Shown one piece after another: positions 25,945-35,115 of a stretch of DNA of 64,000 nucleotides. The translations under genes and the position numbers were made by a program. Numbering within the stretch: the first letter of the stretch is position 1; every line of letters starts with the position of its first letter. The notes beneath the pieces were generated by a model. It saw only the letters and a program-made list of their open reading frames with translations. It was not told the DNA's origin and searched no databases. The DNA is taken from positions 1-64,000 of the forward strand of contig NZ_AWOR01000012.1 in assembly GCF_000761245.1 (NCBI RefSeq), in the 5' to 3' direction. Source of the DNA: Comamonas testosteroni (lineage in GTDB: Bacteria > Pseudomonadota > Gammaproteobacteria > Burkholderiales > Burkholderiaceae_C).

Positions 25945-26649
25945 TCAGTCCACCAGGCCAGCATAGACATGCTGAACATCGTCGTCGTTTTCCAGACCGG
26001 CCAGGAATTCCTGCACTTCTTCCTGCTGCTCGGCAGACAGGCTGCTCATGCTGATGGGGTTCTTGGCCTTGTAGCCCAGCTTGACCGACAGCACCTTGAT
26101 GCCTTGCGCTGGCAAAGCCTTGCTCACGGCGTCCAGATCGGCAATATCGGTAATGAACAGGGTGGTGCCTTCTTCTTCGCCAGCTTCGAAGTCTTGCGCG
26201 CCAGCTTCGATGGCGGCCATTTCGACGTCGGCGCCATTTTCAGGCTCGCCTTCGATCATGCCCACATGGTCAAAATCCCAGGCCACGGCGCTCATCTGGC
26301 CCTTGCGGAAGCAGACACGCATATTGGGAGCCGTGCGATTGGGATTGTCAGTCAGACATTCCACCATCACGGGCACACGATGGGGGGCATAGCCCTCAAA
26401 CAGAACGCTGGAATAGTTCACGGCGTCGGCACCAACGCCGGCGCCCTTCTTGATGGCGCGATCCAGCGTGTCCTTGGGCATGGAAGCCTTGCGGGCCGCT
26501 TCCACCGCCATGCGCAGGCGCGAATTGGCAGCAGGGTCGCCGCCGCCCAGACGGGCTGCAACCATGATTTCCTTGACCAGCTTGCCAAACAGCTTACCCT
26601 TGGCATCGGCGACCAGCGCCTTGCCCTTTGCTTTCCATTGCGCGCCCAT
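25945..26649 (-). CDS. YebC/PmpR-family DNA-binding regulatory protein
   Basis: This 234-residue member of the YebC/TACO1 family starts [20 protein letters not shown]. That is closer to the YeeN branch than to canonical YebC (MAGHSKWxNI). Conserved elements are [29 protein letters not shown], and the acidic [16 protein letters not shown] region. Family members bind DNA or assist translation of difficult motifs. It is a single-gene unit. Confidence 0.93.
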   Translation of the reverse strand: MGAQWKAKGKALVADAKGKLFGKLVKEIMVAARLGGGDPAANSRLRMAVEAARKASMPKDTLDRAIKKGAGVGADAVNYSSVLFEGYAPHRVPVMVECLTDNPNRTAPNMRVCFRKGQMSAVAWDFDHVGMIEGEPENGADVEMAAIEAGAQDFEAGEEEGTTLFITDIADLDAVSKALPAQGIKVLSVKLGYKAKNPISMSSLSAEQQEEVQEFLAGLENDDDVQHVYAGLVD

Positions 26650-26836
26650 GGCTGCGTTCCTTGTTGAATGTTGTCAAAACCCGCGCTATGCACACGCAAG
26701 CCGCCCGCCAAAACATCGGCGAGCAAAAGCCGGATTTATACACCTGCGCGCAATCTTTTGTCGGCAAACTGCATCAAGTCCGGGTCATAAATACAGGCAA
26801 ACAGCAAGCGGCTGACCGCCCACCTAGGAGGAAAAA

Positions 26837-27979
26837 ATGCACCGCATCACCATTCACGCCCTCGCCTGCAGCGCGTTGCCCCTGCTCGGCTCGCAGGCCC
26901 TGGCGGCCACCGAGCTGGGCACGCAAACCATGGCAACGGGGCTGGAGCACCCCTGGGCATTGGCCTTTTTGCCGGACGGACGCTATCTGGTCACGGAGCG
27001 CCCCGGCCGCATGCGCATTGTGGAGGCCGGGGGCAGGCTCAACTCCCCTATCAAAGGTCTTCCTGCCATCGCCGCCGCCGGGCAAGGCGGCCTGCTAGAT
27101 GTGGTGCTGGACAGCGACTTTGCCAGCAACCGCCAGCTCTATTTCTGTTTCTCGGAGCCGGGTCAGGGTGCGGACCGGGGCAAGAGCAGCACGGCCATGG
27201 CCAAAGCCCGGCTCTCGGCCGACGCCAGCGCCCTGGAAAACGTGCAGATTCTGTTCAGCCAGCGGCCCAAGATCGATTCGGCCCTGCACTTCGGCTGCCG
27301 CATTGTGGAACGCAAGGTGAACGGCAAGCCCGACGGCTCGCTGTTTCTGAGTCTGGGCGAGCGCTACAAGGCCATGCAGGAGGCGCAGAATCTGCAGACC
27401 CATCTGGGCAAGATCGTGCGCGTCAACAAGGATGGCAGCGTGCCTCGCGACAACCCCTTTGCGGGCAGGCCCGACGCGCTGGCCGAGATCTGGAGCTATG
27501 GCCACCGCAACAGCCAGGGCGCCGCACTGGGGCCAGGAGACGAGCTCTGGATGACAGAGCATGGCCCGCAGGGCGGCGATGAACTCAACCGCATCGAGCC
27601 GGGCAAGAATTACGGCTGGCCCGTCATTACCTATGGCGAAAACTATGGCGGCGGCAAGATTGGTTCCGGCATCACCGAAAAAACGGGCATGGAGCAACCC
27701 CGGCATTACTGGGTACCGTCCATCGCTACCTCGGGGCTCGCCTATCTGAGCAGCGAGCGCTATGGCGTGGCCTGGAAAGGCTCCTTCATCACGGGTGCGC
27801 TCAAGGCCATGCAACTGCAGCGCCTGCAGATTGCCGATGGCAGGGTCACCGCCGCCGAAGTGCTGCTGCCGCGCCTGGGCCAGCGCGTACGTGATGTGCG
27901 CCAGGGTCCGGACGGTCTGCTGTACCTGCTCACTGATTCATCCAATGGGCAATTGATGCGCGTGCTGGCAACACCTTGA
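26837..27979 (+). CDS. PQQ-dependent sugar dehydrogenase family protein, exported
   Basis: This 380-residue periplasmic six-blade beta-propeller belongs to the soluble glucose/aldose dehydrogenase family. A signal peptide ends near QALAA. Diagnostic segments are HPWALAFLPDGRYLVTERPG, HFGCRI (catalytic His region), SYGHRNSQG and EHGPQGGDELN. It oxidises aldoses using PQQ in related proteins; no PQQ synthesis genes are in the window. A textbook AGGAGG lies 6 bases before the ATG. It converges with the small membrane protein at 27987, only 7 bp away. Confidence 0.93.
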   Translation: MHRITIHALACSALPLLGSQALAATELGTQTMATGLEHPWALAFLPDGRYLVTERPGRMRIVEAGGRLNSPIKGLPAIAAAGQGGLLDVVLDSDFASNRQLYFCFSEPGQGADRGKSSTAMAKARLSADASALENVQILFSQRPKIDSALHFGCRIVERKVNGKPDGSLFLSLGERYKAMQEAQNLQTHLGKIVRVNKDGSVPRDNPFAGRPDALAEIWSYGHRNSQGAALGPGDELWMTEHGPQGGDELNRIEPGKNYGWPVITYGENYGGGKIGSGITEKTGMEQPRHYWVPSIATSGLAYLSSERYGVAWKGSFITGALKAMQLQRLQIADGRVTAAEVLLPRLGQRVRDVRQGPDGLLYLLTDSSNGQLMRVLATP

Positions 27980-27986
27980 GCTCGGA

Positions 27987-28412
27987 TCAGCGCAGCACAC
28001 CGCGGCTTTTGAGCCAGTAGAGATAGCCCACTATGCAGAGCCAGAAGATGGCCTCTCCCAGCCACAAGCCCAACGACAGCATATCGACCTGGCTGCCAAG
28101 CCTGCCTACATACCAGAACATGCCAGCTTGGCTGACCACGCCGAGCACCACGTAAAGAGCGCCCAGCAGCAAAGCCGCGCGATTGCGCGTCCACAGCAGC
28201 CACACCAGCGTGAAGCACATGGCCGAGTTCAGCGCCAGCATGGTCTGCAGCACCAGCGCCCACTGAATCCTGGCGGCAGTACGCCAGCCGTCGGAAAAAT
28301 CGGCCTCCAGCAACATCCATCCGCTCATCAGGCCAAGAAAACCGAACAGACACATCAACAGGGCCAGCCCCTTGCCATAGGGCTGCGCCCAGAGAACTTG
28401 CTTTGCTGTCAT
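27987..28412 (-). CDS. Small four-helix membrane protein, unknown function
   Basis: This 141-residue hydrophobic protein has four membrane segments: about residues 15-35 (GLALLMCLFGFLGLMSG), 50-70, 79-99 and 110-132. I recognise no family. No signal peptide or catalytic motif is visible. It is transcribed alone, divergent from the SpmAB-like gene. Confidence 0.75.
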   Translation of the reverse strand: MTAKQVLWAQPYGKGLALLMCLFGFLGLMSGWMLLEADFSDGWRTAARIQWALVLQTMLALNSAMCFTLVWLLWTRNRAALLLGALYVVLGVVSQAGMFWYVGRLGSQVDMLSLGLWLGEAIFWLCIVGYLYWLKSRGVLR

Positions 28413-28546
28413 CCGTCCACTGCCCCTGTCTGATTCAAAACATCTGAGGGCCCGCCATGCTCACCCGGGCAACCAAGGAGCCACAGTGTGCCATCGCGCC
28501 CCCGGTTTCGCGCCACAATCGGCAGCAGTACAAAACAGGCGCTCAT

Positions 28547-29776
28547 ATGCTCAATGCCTTGTGGCTCGGCTTTTTTCTCGTGGCAGCAGTGGCTGCGCTC
28601 GCGCAATGGCTGCTGGGCGGTCAAGCTCAGGTGTTCTCATCCATGGTTCAGGCCCTGTTCGCCATGGCCAGGCTGTCGGTCGAAGTGATGGTGCTGCTGT
28701 TTGGCACGCTCACACTGTGGCTGGGCTTTCTGCGCATTGCAGAAAAGGCGGGCGTGGTCGAATGGCTGGCAAAAATTCTGGGCCCTCTGTTTGCCAAGCT
28801 CATGCCCGAAGTGCCGCGCGGCCACCCGGCACTGGGCCTGATCACATTGAACTTTGCCGCCAACGGGCTCGGGCTGGACAACGCGGCCACGCCCATGGGC
28901 CTCAAGGCCATGCGCGCGCTGCAGGAGCTGAACCCGCAGCCCGACACCGCGACCAATGCGCAGATTCTGTTTCTCGTGCTCAATGCCTCGTCGCTGACGC
29001 TGCTGCCGGTCACCATCTTCATGTACCGCATGCAGCAGGGTGCGGCCGATCCGACGCTGGTCTTCCTGCCGATTCTGCTGGCCACCTCCGCCTCCACACT
29101 GGTGGGCCTGTTCAGCGTGGCTCTGGTGCAGCGCCTGCCCATCTTCAGCCCCGTGGTGCTGGCCTATCTGTTGCCCGTGGCACTGGCGCTGGGTGCTTTT
29201 ATGGCGTTTCTCACCACGCTCAGCGCGGCGGCACTGGCCCAGTTGTCATCGCTGATGGGCAACCTCACACTGTTTGCGCTGATCGTACTGTTCGTGGGTC
29301 TGGGCGCGCTGCGCAAGGTGGCCGTGTACGACAGCTTTATCGAGGGTGCCAAAGAGGGCTTTGATGTCGCCAAGGGCCTGTTGCCCTATCTGGTCGCCAT
29401 GCTTTGCGCCGTGGGCGTGTTTCGCGCTTCGGGGGCACTTGAATATGCACTCTCAGCCATCCGCTGGGCGGTAGACGCCCTTGGCGTGGATGCCCGCTTT
29501 GTCGACGCCCTGCCGACGGCACTGGTCAAGCCTTTTTCGGGCAGCGCGGCCCGCGCCATGCTGATCGAGACCATGCAGGCGCAGGGCGTGGACAGTTTTG
29601 CGGCTCTGGCTGCAGCCACGATTCAGGGCAGCACCGAAACCACGTTCTACGTGCTGGCCGTGTACTTTGGTGCCGTGGGCATTCAGCGCGCGCGCCATGC
29701 CGTGCCCTGCGCACTGGTGGCCGAGCTGGCCGGCGTGGTCGCCGCCATCGTGGTTTGCTATCAGTTTTTTGGATAA
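28547..29776 (+). CDS. Nucleoside-recognition (SpmA-SpmB fusion) membrane protein
   Basis: This 409-residue polytopic membrane protein contains two Gate/nucleoside-recognition halves. The SpmA-like half has GHPALGLITLNFAANGLGLDNAATPMGLKAM, and the SpmB-like half has GAKEGFDVAKGLLPYLVAML and IQGSTETTFYVLAVYFGAVG. In spore formers these are separate proteins affecting core dehydration. Here they are fused in a non-spore former, and the role is presumably transport of a small solute. I prefer the ATG at 28547, since 30 extra residues from 28457 are not membrane-like. Confidence 0.9.
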   Translation: MLNALWLGFFLVAAVAALAQWLLGGQAQVFSSMVQALFAMARLSVEVMVLLFGTLTLWLGFLRIAEKAGVVEWLAKILGPLFAKLMPEVPRGHPALGLITLNFAANGLGLDNAATPMGLKAMRALQELNPQPDTATNAQILFLVLNASSLTLLPVTIFMYRMQQGAADPTLVFLPILLATSASTLVGLFSVALVQRLPIFSPVVLAYLLPVALALGAFMAFLTTLSAAALAQLSSLMGNLTLFALIVLFVGLGALRKVAVYDSFIEGAKEGFDVAKGLLPYLVAMLCAVGVFRASGALEYALSAIRWAVDALGVDARFVDALPTALVKPFSGSAARAMLIETMQAQGVDSFAALAAATIQGSTETTFYVLAVYFGAVGIQRARHAVPCALVAELAGVVAAIVVCYQFFG

Positions 29777-29838
29777 AACCCAGAACTGACAAGCATCGCA
29801 AGCCGTTTTGCATCAAATCCGCTAAAAAGGCCAGAGCC

Positions 29839-30456
29839 ATGGACTCCGCAGCAGCCCTGTTTCAATCATCCTGGCAGCGCACGTGGCAAGCCCTGGGGCT
29901 GACGCCGCCCACAGATCTGCTGCAACGCCTGCTCGCGGCCTGGGCCGAACCTCAGCGCCACTATCACACCCAGCAGCATCTGGCCGAATGCCTGAGCCAA
30001 CTCGACTGCGTCTGGGCACAGGCCCAGCGGCCCGGCGAAGTGGCAGTGGCACTATGGTTTCACGATGCCGTCTACGACATCAAGGCCGGCGACAACGAGT
30101 TGCGCAGCGCCGACTGGGCGGCACAGGCACTGCAGGCCTCGGGCGCACCCGAGGCCTGCTGGCGCCGGGTGCATGAGCTGATCATGGCGACCTGCCACAA
30201 GACCACGCCAGCCGATGCCGATGCCCGGCTGCTGGTCGATATCGATCTGGCGATTCTGGGTGCCGACCCCGCACGTTTTGCCGAATACGACCGACAGGTC
30301 GCCGCCGAATATGCCTGGGTGCCGCGTCTGGTCTATGGCTTCAAGCGCAAGCAGGTGCTGCGCGGCTTTCTGGACCAGGACTTCATCTATGCCACGCCGC
30401 ACTTCAGGCAACGGCTGGAGGCCCAGGCCCGCAGTAATCTGCAGCGGATCACCTGA
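29839..30456 (+). CDS. HD-domain metal-dependent phosphohydrolase (COG4339-like)
   Basis: This 205-residue predicted hydrolase has the HD-type metal ligands: RHYHTQQHL near residue 40, ALWFHDAVYD near 75 and LVDIDLAILG near 135. The substrate is unknown, though the group is usually annotated as a predicted metal-dependent HD phosphohydrolase. It lies 62 bp after the SpmAB-like gene in the same direction and converges with the flavin-reductase gene, 6 bp away. Confidence 0.88.
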   Translation: MDSAAALFQSSWQRTWQALGLTPPTDLLQRLLAAWAEPQRHYHTQQHLAECLSQLDCVWAQAQRPGEVAVALWFHDAVYDIKAGDNELRSADWAAQALQASGAPEACWRRVHELIMATCHKTTPADADARLLVDIDLAILGADPARFAEYDRQVAAEYAWVPRLVYGFKRKQVLRGFLDQDFIYATPHFRQRLEAQARSNLQRIT

Positions 30457-30462
30457 GCAGGC

Positions 30463-31116
30463 CTACATCTCGTCAATGACCGTGCTGGCCTTGGCGCTCA
30501 GCGCGGGTGCCCGGCCCTCATCGGCTTCGACGGCAAAGCGGTCGCGGCAGTTGACGTAGAAGCTGGCCCCGAAGCGCCCCACGGGGAAGAACTCCTGCAG
30601 ACGTACCCGCCATTTCTCGGTATCCACCAGTCCTTCGCGCACGGCCAGCCATTGCACGCGGCCGATAAAGACATAGCGGCTCTCGGTCTCCAGCGTCTCG
30701 TGCAACACGCATTCAAAGGCCACCGGCGCCTGGGCAATGCGCGGTGGCTGCACGCTCTGCGACGGGGTCGCCGTCAGGCCGGTGTGCAGCAACTCGCTGT
30801 GCTCGGGCGGCAGGCTGTCGCCGCAGCGGTGCATGGCGGCGGCCATGGCCTCGTCGGTAATGTGCACCACGAATTCGCCCGTGCGCAGGATGTTGTTGGC
30901 CGTGTCCTTTTGCGCCGTGTCCTGGCGCTTGTTGACGCTGAGCATGACTACCGGCGGGTCCTCGCCCATCATGTTGAACATGCTGAATGGCGCCGCGTTC
31001 ACCGTGCCATCGACACCCAGCGTGGTCACCAGTGCAATCGGGCGCGGCACGATCAGGCTGGCCATCAGCTTGTAGCGGGCATAGCTGTCCAGTTGCGCAA
31101 AATCAATTTCGGTCAT
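30463..31116 (-). CDS. Flavin reductase-like FMN-binding protein
   Basis: This 217-residue protein is of the flavin reductase/DIM6 type. Markers are MASLIVPRPIALVTTLGVDG (FMN loop), NAAPFSMFNMMGEDPP and TGEFVVHITDE. It probably supplies reduced flavin or acts as an FMN-dependent reductase; no partner monooxygenase is beside it. It is divergent from the NMT1-type binding protein gene. Confidence 0.9.
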   Translation of the reverse strand: MTEIDFAQLDSYARYKLMASLIVPRPIALVTTLGVDGTVNAAPFSMFNMMGEDPPVVMLSVNKRQDTAQKDTANNILRTGEFVVHITDEAMAAAMHRCGDSLPPEHSELLHTGLTATPSQSVQPPRIAQAPVAFECVLHETLETESRYVFIGRVQWLAVREGLVDTEKWRVRLQEFFPVGRFGASFYVNCRDRFAVEADEGRAPALSAKASTVIDEM

Positions 31117-31436
31117 TGCAGTCTCTCTAGTCCCCGGGGGCGCTATCGCCTAAAGGCGGATTTGATATGGATTCGTTAGCAGGCTGCGCAATCGACAGCA
31201 GCCCTGAAGCTGCACAGGACCGCAATATTCATGCCGGACACCTGCCAGCCGACCCGCGCTCGATCTGCGCGCGGCCACGCACCATCGCAGACACCCCGTG
31301 CACCAGAGCCGGACATGCAAGTTCGGCACGCACCATCGCAGTGCCCTCGCCAGCGAGGTCGCGCTTTGTATACACATTGGCATCGATCTTGCGCACAGGC
31401 AGCAGTCCCTTCGCCATCGATCAACCAAGGAGTCAC
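31117..31436. promoter_or_regulatory. Divergent upstream region with 15-bp direct repeat
   Basis: CACGCACCATCGCAG occurs at 31277-31291 and again at 31327-31341, exactly 50 bp apart and in the same orientation. That is near five helical turns, as expected for paired sites of a DNA-looping or oligomeric regulator. No gene is seen in these 320 bases. Confidence 0.45.
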
Positions 31437-32459
31437 ATGCGCAAACGATTTTTCCTGCAGGCTGCCACAGCAGCGCTTGCCCTGAACTGGGGCGCTGCCC
31501 AGGCGGCGGACACGCCGCTCAAGTTCCAGCTGGACTGGCGCTTCGAAGGGCCTGCAGCACTGTTTGTCCACCCCGAGCAAAAAGGCTATTTCAAGCAGGC
31601 CGGTCTGGATGTGAATGTGGAAGCTGCCAGCGGCGCAGGCGCCATCCAGCGCGTGGCCTCCGGCACCCATGATCTGGGCTTTGCCGACCTCGCCGCGCTG
31701 ATGGAATTCCACGCCAACAACCCCGATGCGCCCATCAAGCCCGTGGCTGTCATGGTGATCTACAACACCACGCCGGCTTCGGTGATGGCGCTCAAGAAGT
31801 CGGGCATCACCAAGGCCGCCGACCTGACGGGCAAGAAGATGGGAGCTCCCATCTTCGATGCCGGCCGCCGCACCTTCCCCATCTTCGCCCAGGCCAATGG
31901 AGTGGGCGAGGTGCAATGGAGCACCATGGAGCCGCAACTGCGCGAAACCATGCTGGCGCGCGGCGATCTGGATGCCGTCACCGGCTATACCTTCACCAGC
32001 CTGCTCAATCTGGAGGCCCGCGGCATCAAGCGCGAGGATGTGGTGGTGCTGCCCTACGCCACGCATGGCGTTCAGCTCTACGGCAATGTGATCATCGCCA
32101 GCCCCAGGCTGATTGCCGAAAAACCGGAGGCCGTACGCGCCTTCCTCAAGGCCTTTGCGCGTGGGGCCAGGGAAGGCATTGCCAATCCCGAAGCCGCCAT
32201 TGCGTCCATGAAAGCCAAGGACGGACTGGTCAACGTGCCGCAGGAGGTCAAACGCCTGAAGCTGACGATTGAGACCGCCATCGACAGCAAGGGCGCGCGC
32301 GAAGAAGGCTTCGGCCAGTTGCGCACCGAGCGCCTGGCCAGGATGGCCGAGCAGGTCGCCAAGGCCTACGCCACCAAGAACCCGGTGCCGGCCAACGCCG
32401 TATGGAACGGCAGTTTCCTGCCCAGCACGGCGGAACTGGACATACTGCCGCGACGCTAG
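31437..32459 (+). CDS. ABC-type substrate-binding protein, NMT1/THI5 (SsuA)-like
   Basis: This 340-residue periplasmic receptor has a signal peptide (MRKRFFLQAATAALALNWGA) and the NMT1/THI5 pattern: LKFQLDWRFEGPAALFVHPE, GYFKQAGLDVNVE, DLGFADLAALMEF. Such proteins bind pyrimidine precursors, taurine, nitrate or similar small anions. No permease or ATPase gene is near, so it is an orphan. CCAAGGAG precedes the ATG at 31437. A bidirectional terminator follows. Confidence 0.9.
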   Translation: MRKRFFLQAATAALALNWGAAQAADTPLKFQLDWRFEGPAALFVHPEQKGYFKQAGLDVNVEAASGAGAIQRVASGTHDLGFADLAALMEFHANNPDAPIKPVAVMVIYNTTPASVMALKKSGITKAADLTGKKMGAPIFDAGRRTFPIFAQANGVGEVQWSTMEPQLRETMLARGDLDAVTGYTFTSLLNLEARGIKREDVVVLPYATHGVQLYGNVIIASPRLIAEKPEAVRAFLKAFARGAREGIANPEAAIASMKAKDGLVNVPQEVKRLKLTIETAIDSKGAREEGFGQLRTERLARMAEQVAKAYATKNPVPANAVWNGSFLPSTAELDILPRR

Positions 32460-32498
32460 GTCGGGGCGCCCTATGCACGGACTTTGAAACATCGGGAC

Positions 32499-32527
32499 AA
32501 AAAAAGGCTGCAAGGCAGCCTTTTTTT
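32499..32527. terminator. Bidirectional intrinsic terminator
   Basis: AAAAAAAGGCTGC, 3-nt loop and GCAGCCTTTTTTT lie between the converging binding-protein and exonuclease genes. Confidence 0.92.
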
Positions 32528-32544
32528 ATTGAGGTTCAGCGCGA

Positions 32545-33984
32545 TCAGAGTTCGGGCACCATGGCGTCGGCATAGTCGTAGAGCTCGCCCAGAATCTCCT
32601 CGGCGCGCTCATCGGCGGTTTCGGACAGGCTGTCGATCATGGCAAACATCTGCTCAGCCGTGCGCGCCCCGCCCTGGCCTTCGATCAGGCAGGCAGCGCG
32701 GTGTTGCTCCCAGCGCTGCTGCTCGCCGGCATCGAGCGTCTGCGGGAAGTTGCGCGCACGGTAGCGCCAGACCAGCTCGGTCAGTCGTGCGTCATCAAAG
32801 CCGGTCTTGTCCAGGGCCAGCTCCTGCGGCGAGAGGCGCTTGATGCGCTCCAGACGGCGGCGGTCTTCATTGCCCACAAAGCCGCCATACAGATCCTGGT
32901 CCGTGTCCAGCGGCTCGCCCGACTCGCGCGTGAAGACGGCCTTCCATTGCGCGCTCATGTCGGGCAGGTCACGGGCAATCGCCGCATGCTGCATCGCCAA
33001 CTCCATGTCCACGCCCCATTTTTCGGCCATCGCCGGGCTCAGGGTCTTGAGGCTGCCCACCACCATGGGCGACTTGTTGACATGGATGCTCTTGATGGGC
33101 AGACGGCTCACGCCCTCGGGCAGCTCGGCCTGGCGCGTGAACAGGCGCAGACGCAGGTCTTCGATGCTGATGCCTGCCAGCTCCGAAGGGTCGGTGGCCA
33201 AGTCCCAGCAAATCACCTCGTTCTTGTTGGTGGGGTGCGTGGCCAGCGGCCACATCACGCCGATGCAACCACGCGAGGGGCTGATCATCCCGGTCACATG
33301 CAGAAACGGGCGCGCGTGCTCTGGCGTGGCGGGCAGGCCCATCTCGCGCAGAGCGCCGTCCTTTTTATGCAGACCAAAGGCAAAGTCAAACAGGCGCGGC
33401 TGCTTTTCGCGGATCAGGCGGGCTAGCGCGATCGTGGCGCGCACGTCGCTCAGCGCATCGTGGGCCTGCTCGTGCAGCAGGCCGTTGGCGCGGGCCAGGT
33501 CTTCGAGCTTGAAGCTGGGCGTGTCGTCTTCCTTGGTCGGCCAGTGAATGCCGTCGGGGCGCAGCGCATAGACCATGCGCACCACGTCGAGCAAATCCCA
33601 GCGGCCGCAGCCGTTCTGCCACTCGCGCGCATAAGGGTCAATGAGATTGCGCCAGAACATGAAGCGCGTGATCTCGTCGTCGAAACGAATGGTGTTGTAG
33701 CCCACGCCCACCGTACCGGCCTGCGCCAGCTCGGCCTCGATCAGCGCTGCAAATTCATGCTCGGCAACGCCTTCCTGCAGTGCACGCTGGGGCGTAATCC
33801 CCGTGATCAGACAGGATTGCGGATCGGGCAGATAGTCATTGGCCGGCTGGCAATACCACATCACGGGCTCGCCGATTTCGTTGAGCTGGTCGTCCGTGCG
33901 TATGCCCGCAAACTGCGCGGGACGGTCATAGCGCGGCTGGGCGCCAAAGGTTTCGTAGTCGTGCCAGAAGAAGGTATGAGCCAT
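32545..33984 (-). CDS. sbcB: Exodeoxyribonuclease I
   Basis: This 479-residue 3'-5' single-strand DNA exonuclease acts in recombination and mismatch repair. DEDDh motifs are present: Exo I at WHDYETFG, Exo II at GYNTIRFDDE and Exo III at HDALSDV. The length matches E. coli ExoI, and the C-terminal SH3-like and helical regions are present (KSIHVNKSPM, LVWRYRARNFPQTL). It is transcribed alone. Confidence 0.96.
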   Translation of the reverse strand: MAHTFFWHDYETFGAQPRYDRPAQFAGIRTDDQLNEIGEPVMWYCQPANDYLPDPQSCLITGITPQRALQEGVAEHEFAALIEAELAQAGTVGVGYNTIRFDDEITRFMFWRNLIDPYAREWQNGCGRWDLLDVVRMVYALRPDGIHWPTKEDDTPSFKLEDLARANGLLHEQAHDALSDVRATIALARLIREKQPRLFDFAFGLHKKDGALREMGLPATPEHARPFLHVTGMISPSRGCIGVMWPLATHPTNKNEVICWDLATDPSELAGISIEDLRLRLFTRQAELPEGVSRLPIKSIHVNKSPMVVGSLKTLSPAMAEKWGVDMELAMQHAAIARDLPDMSAQWKAVFTRESGEPLDTDQDLYGGFVGNEDRRRLERIKRLSPQELALDKTGFDDARLTELVWRYRARNFPQTLDAGEQQRWEQHRAACLIEGQGGARTAEQMFAMIDSLSETADERAEEILGELYDYADAMVPEL

Positions 33985-34087
33985 GGGTCCGAAGTATGCC
34001 TGCGAACCGGCACAGCTTGCGGCTCAGTCCCACCAACGTCAAGCCTTTTTTGGCCTTTATCCCGTATGGATAAAGCGCAAGTAGCTA

Positions 34088-34275
34088 TCAATATGATTGT
34101 TTAAGCTGCTCCCAATTCAAACCAAATTTGGGCAGAAATTTGCGCAGCCGGTCTGCATCGTTGACCACGGCTTTTTGCTGGCGCGACTGGTCAAACAGCT
34201 TGCGGCCCGCATCGAACAATGTGGTCGATGCGCGGCAGACGGCGATGACGGACTGCAGTTGCAAGCGGTCAAAAG
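34088..34275 (-). pseudogene. rtcR: rtcR remnant (C-terminal end only)
   Basis: Read on the minus strand this gives FDRLQLQSVIAVCRAS, then FDAGRKLFDQSR, then VNDADRLRKFLPKFGLNW and a stop at 34088. That is the DNA-binding tail of RtcR, the sigma-54 activator of the rtcBA RNA-repair operon. The sensor CARF domain and AAA domain are gone. The open frame ends near 34275, where the rtcB remnant begins on the other strand. Confidence 0.75.
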
Positions 34276-34756
34276 GAAAGTGTGGCGGCCGACCTGATTG
34301 CCACCGTGCGCCAGGTGATTGCCTGACCTTTCCAGGCCCATGTGGAGGCCGGGAACTGCCACCTAAACCATGTGCAGAAGGAGCATCACTTTGGCGAAGG
34401 TATGCCCGTCACCCGCAAGGGTGCAGGGTGCGGTGAGCGCCAGGCGCGGGGAGATGGGCATCATCCTCGGCAGCATGGGCGCGTGCATCTACATCATGCG
34501 CGGCCTGGGCAACCCCGAGATTTTTGAAGGCCGCAGCCACGGCACAGGCCGCATGAGGCACCGCACCAAGGCCAAGAAGCTGTGCTCGGTGGCCGACCAG
34601 ATCAAGGCCACGGAAAGCGTGGAATGCCTCAAGGACGAAAGCGTGATCGACGAGATCCCGATGGCCTACAAGGACATCGATGCCTTCATGGCCGCCCAGA
34701 AGGACCTGATGGAAGTGGCCCATACCCTCAAGCAGGTGATCTGCGTCCAGGGTTGA
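34273..34756 (+). pseudogene. rtcB: rtcB remnant (C-terminal part, stop and frameshift)
   Basis: The C-terminal third of the RNA ligase RtcB is recognisable. It reads EAGNCHLNHVQKEHHFGE and TRKGA in one frame, then GEMGIILGSMGACIYIMRGL, RTKAKKLCSVADQIKATE and DEIPMAYKDIDAFMAAQKDL in another. A TGA at 34324-34326 interrupts the first frame. Around 34420-34432 an apparent 7-base duplication (GGTGCAG before GGTGCGG) shifts the frame. The GTP-guanylylation histidine and the N-terminal metal ligands are missing, so it cannot be functional. Confidence 0.88.
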
Positions 34757-34806
34757 ATGAGTCGGGAACATGGACTCACGCCTCATTGCCAGAAAGGAGA
34801 TCCATC

Positions 34807-34977
34807 GTGCAAGCCGTTGAGCAGAAAGCCATTCCGGGTGCATATCTGCTACTGGAGGTCATGCCCGCCATGCACTGCAAACAGAAGCACGATATGACGG
34901 CGCTGTTTGCCAGTGAATCGAGCAAGGAAGGCTGGGGCTTCACCTCGCCCAATAGCAACCAAGACTTGCTCATTTAG
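34807..34977 (+). CDS. Small ORF or gene fragment after the rtcB remnant
   Basis: A GTG-started frame of 56 residues (begins VQAVEQKAIPGAYLLLEVMP, ends SPNSNQDLLI) has a good AAGGAG eight bases upstream. I do not recognise it. It may be a small gene of the former rtc operon or the head of a truncated one; no rtcA-like sequence is seen. Confidence 0.4.
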   Translation: MQAVEQKAIPGAYLLLEVMPAMHCKQKHDMTALFASESSKEGWGFTSPNSNQDLLI

Positions 34978-35115
34978 CAGGTTGTGCAATAGCGCGCAGA
35001 GGAAGCAGGCTCCGAAAACGAGTGTGCAGAGGCGTTAAGCTCAGCGCCCGAGAGGTGCATATGCTCAAGCCTGGAGCAAGGTGCAAGCAGCGATTCGGTT
35101 TTGTTGGAGAGTTGA

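Noticed and set aside
31176-32513. 445-codon open frame on the minus strand
   Set aside because: Antisense to the NMT1-type receptor with clear ribosome site and signal peptide.
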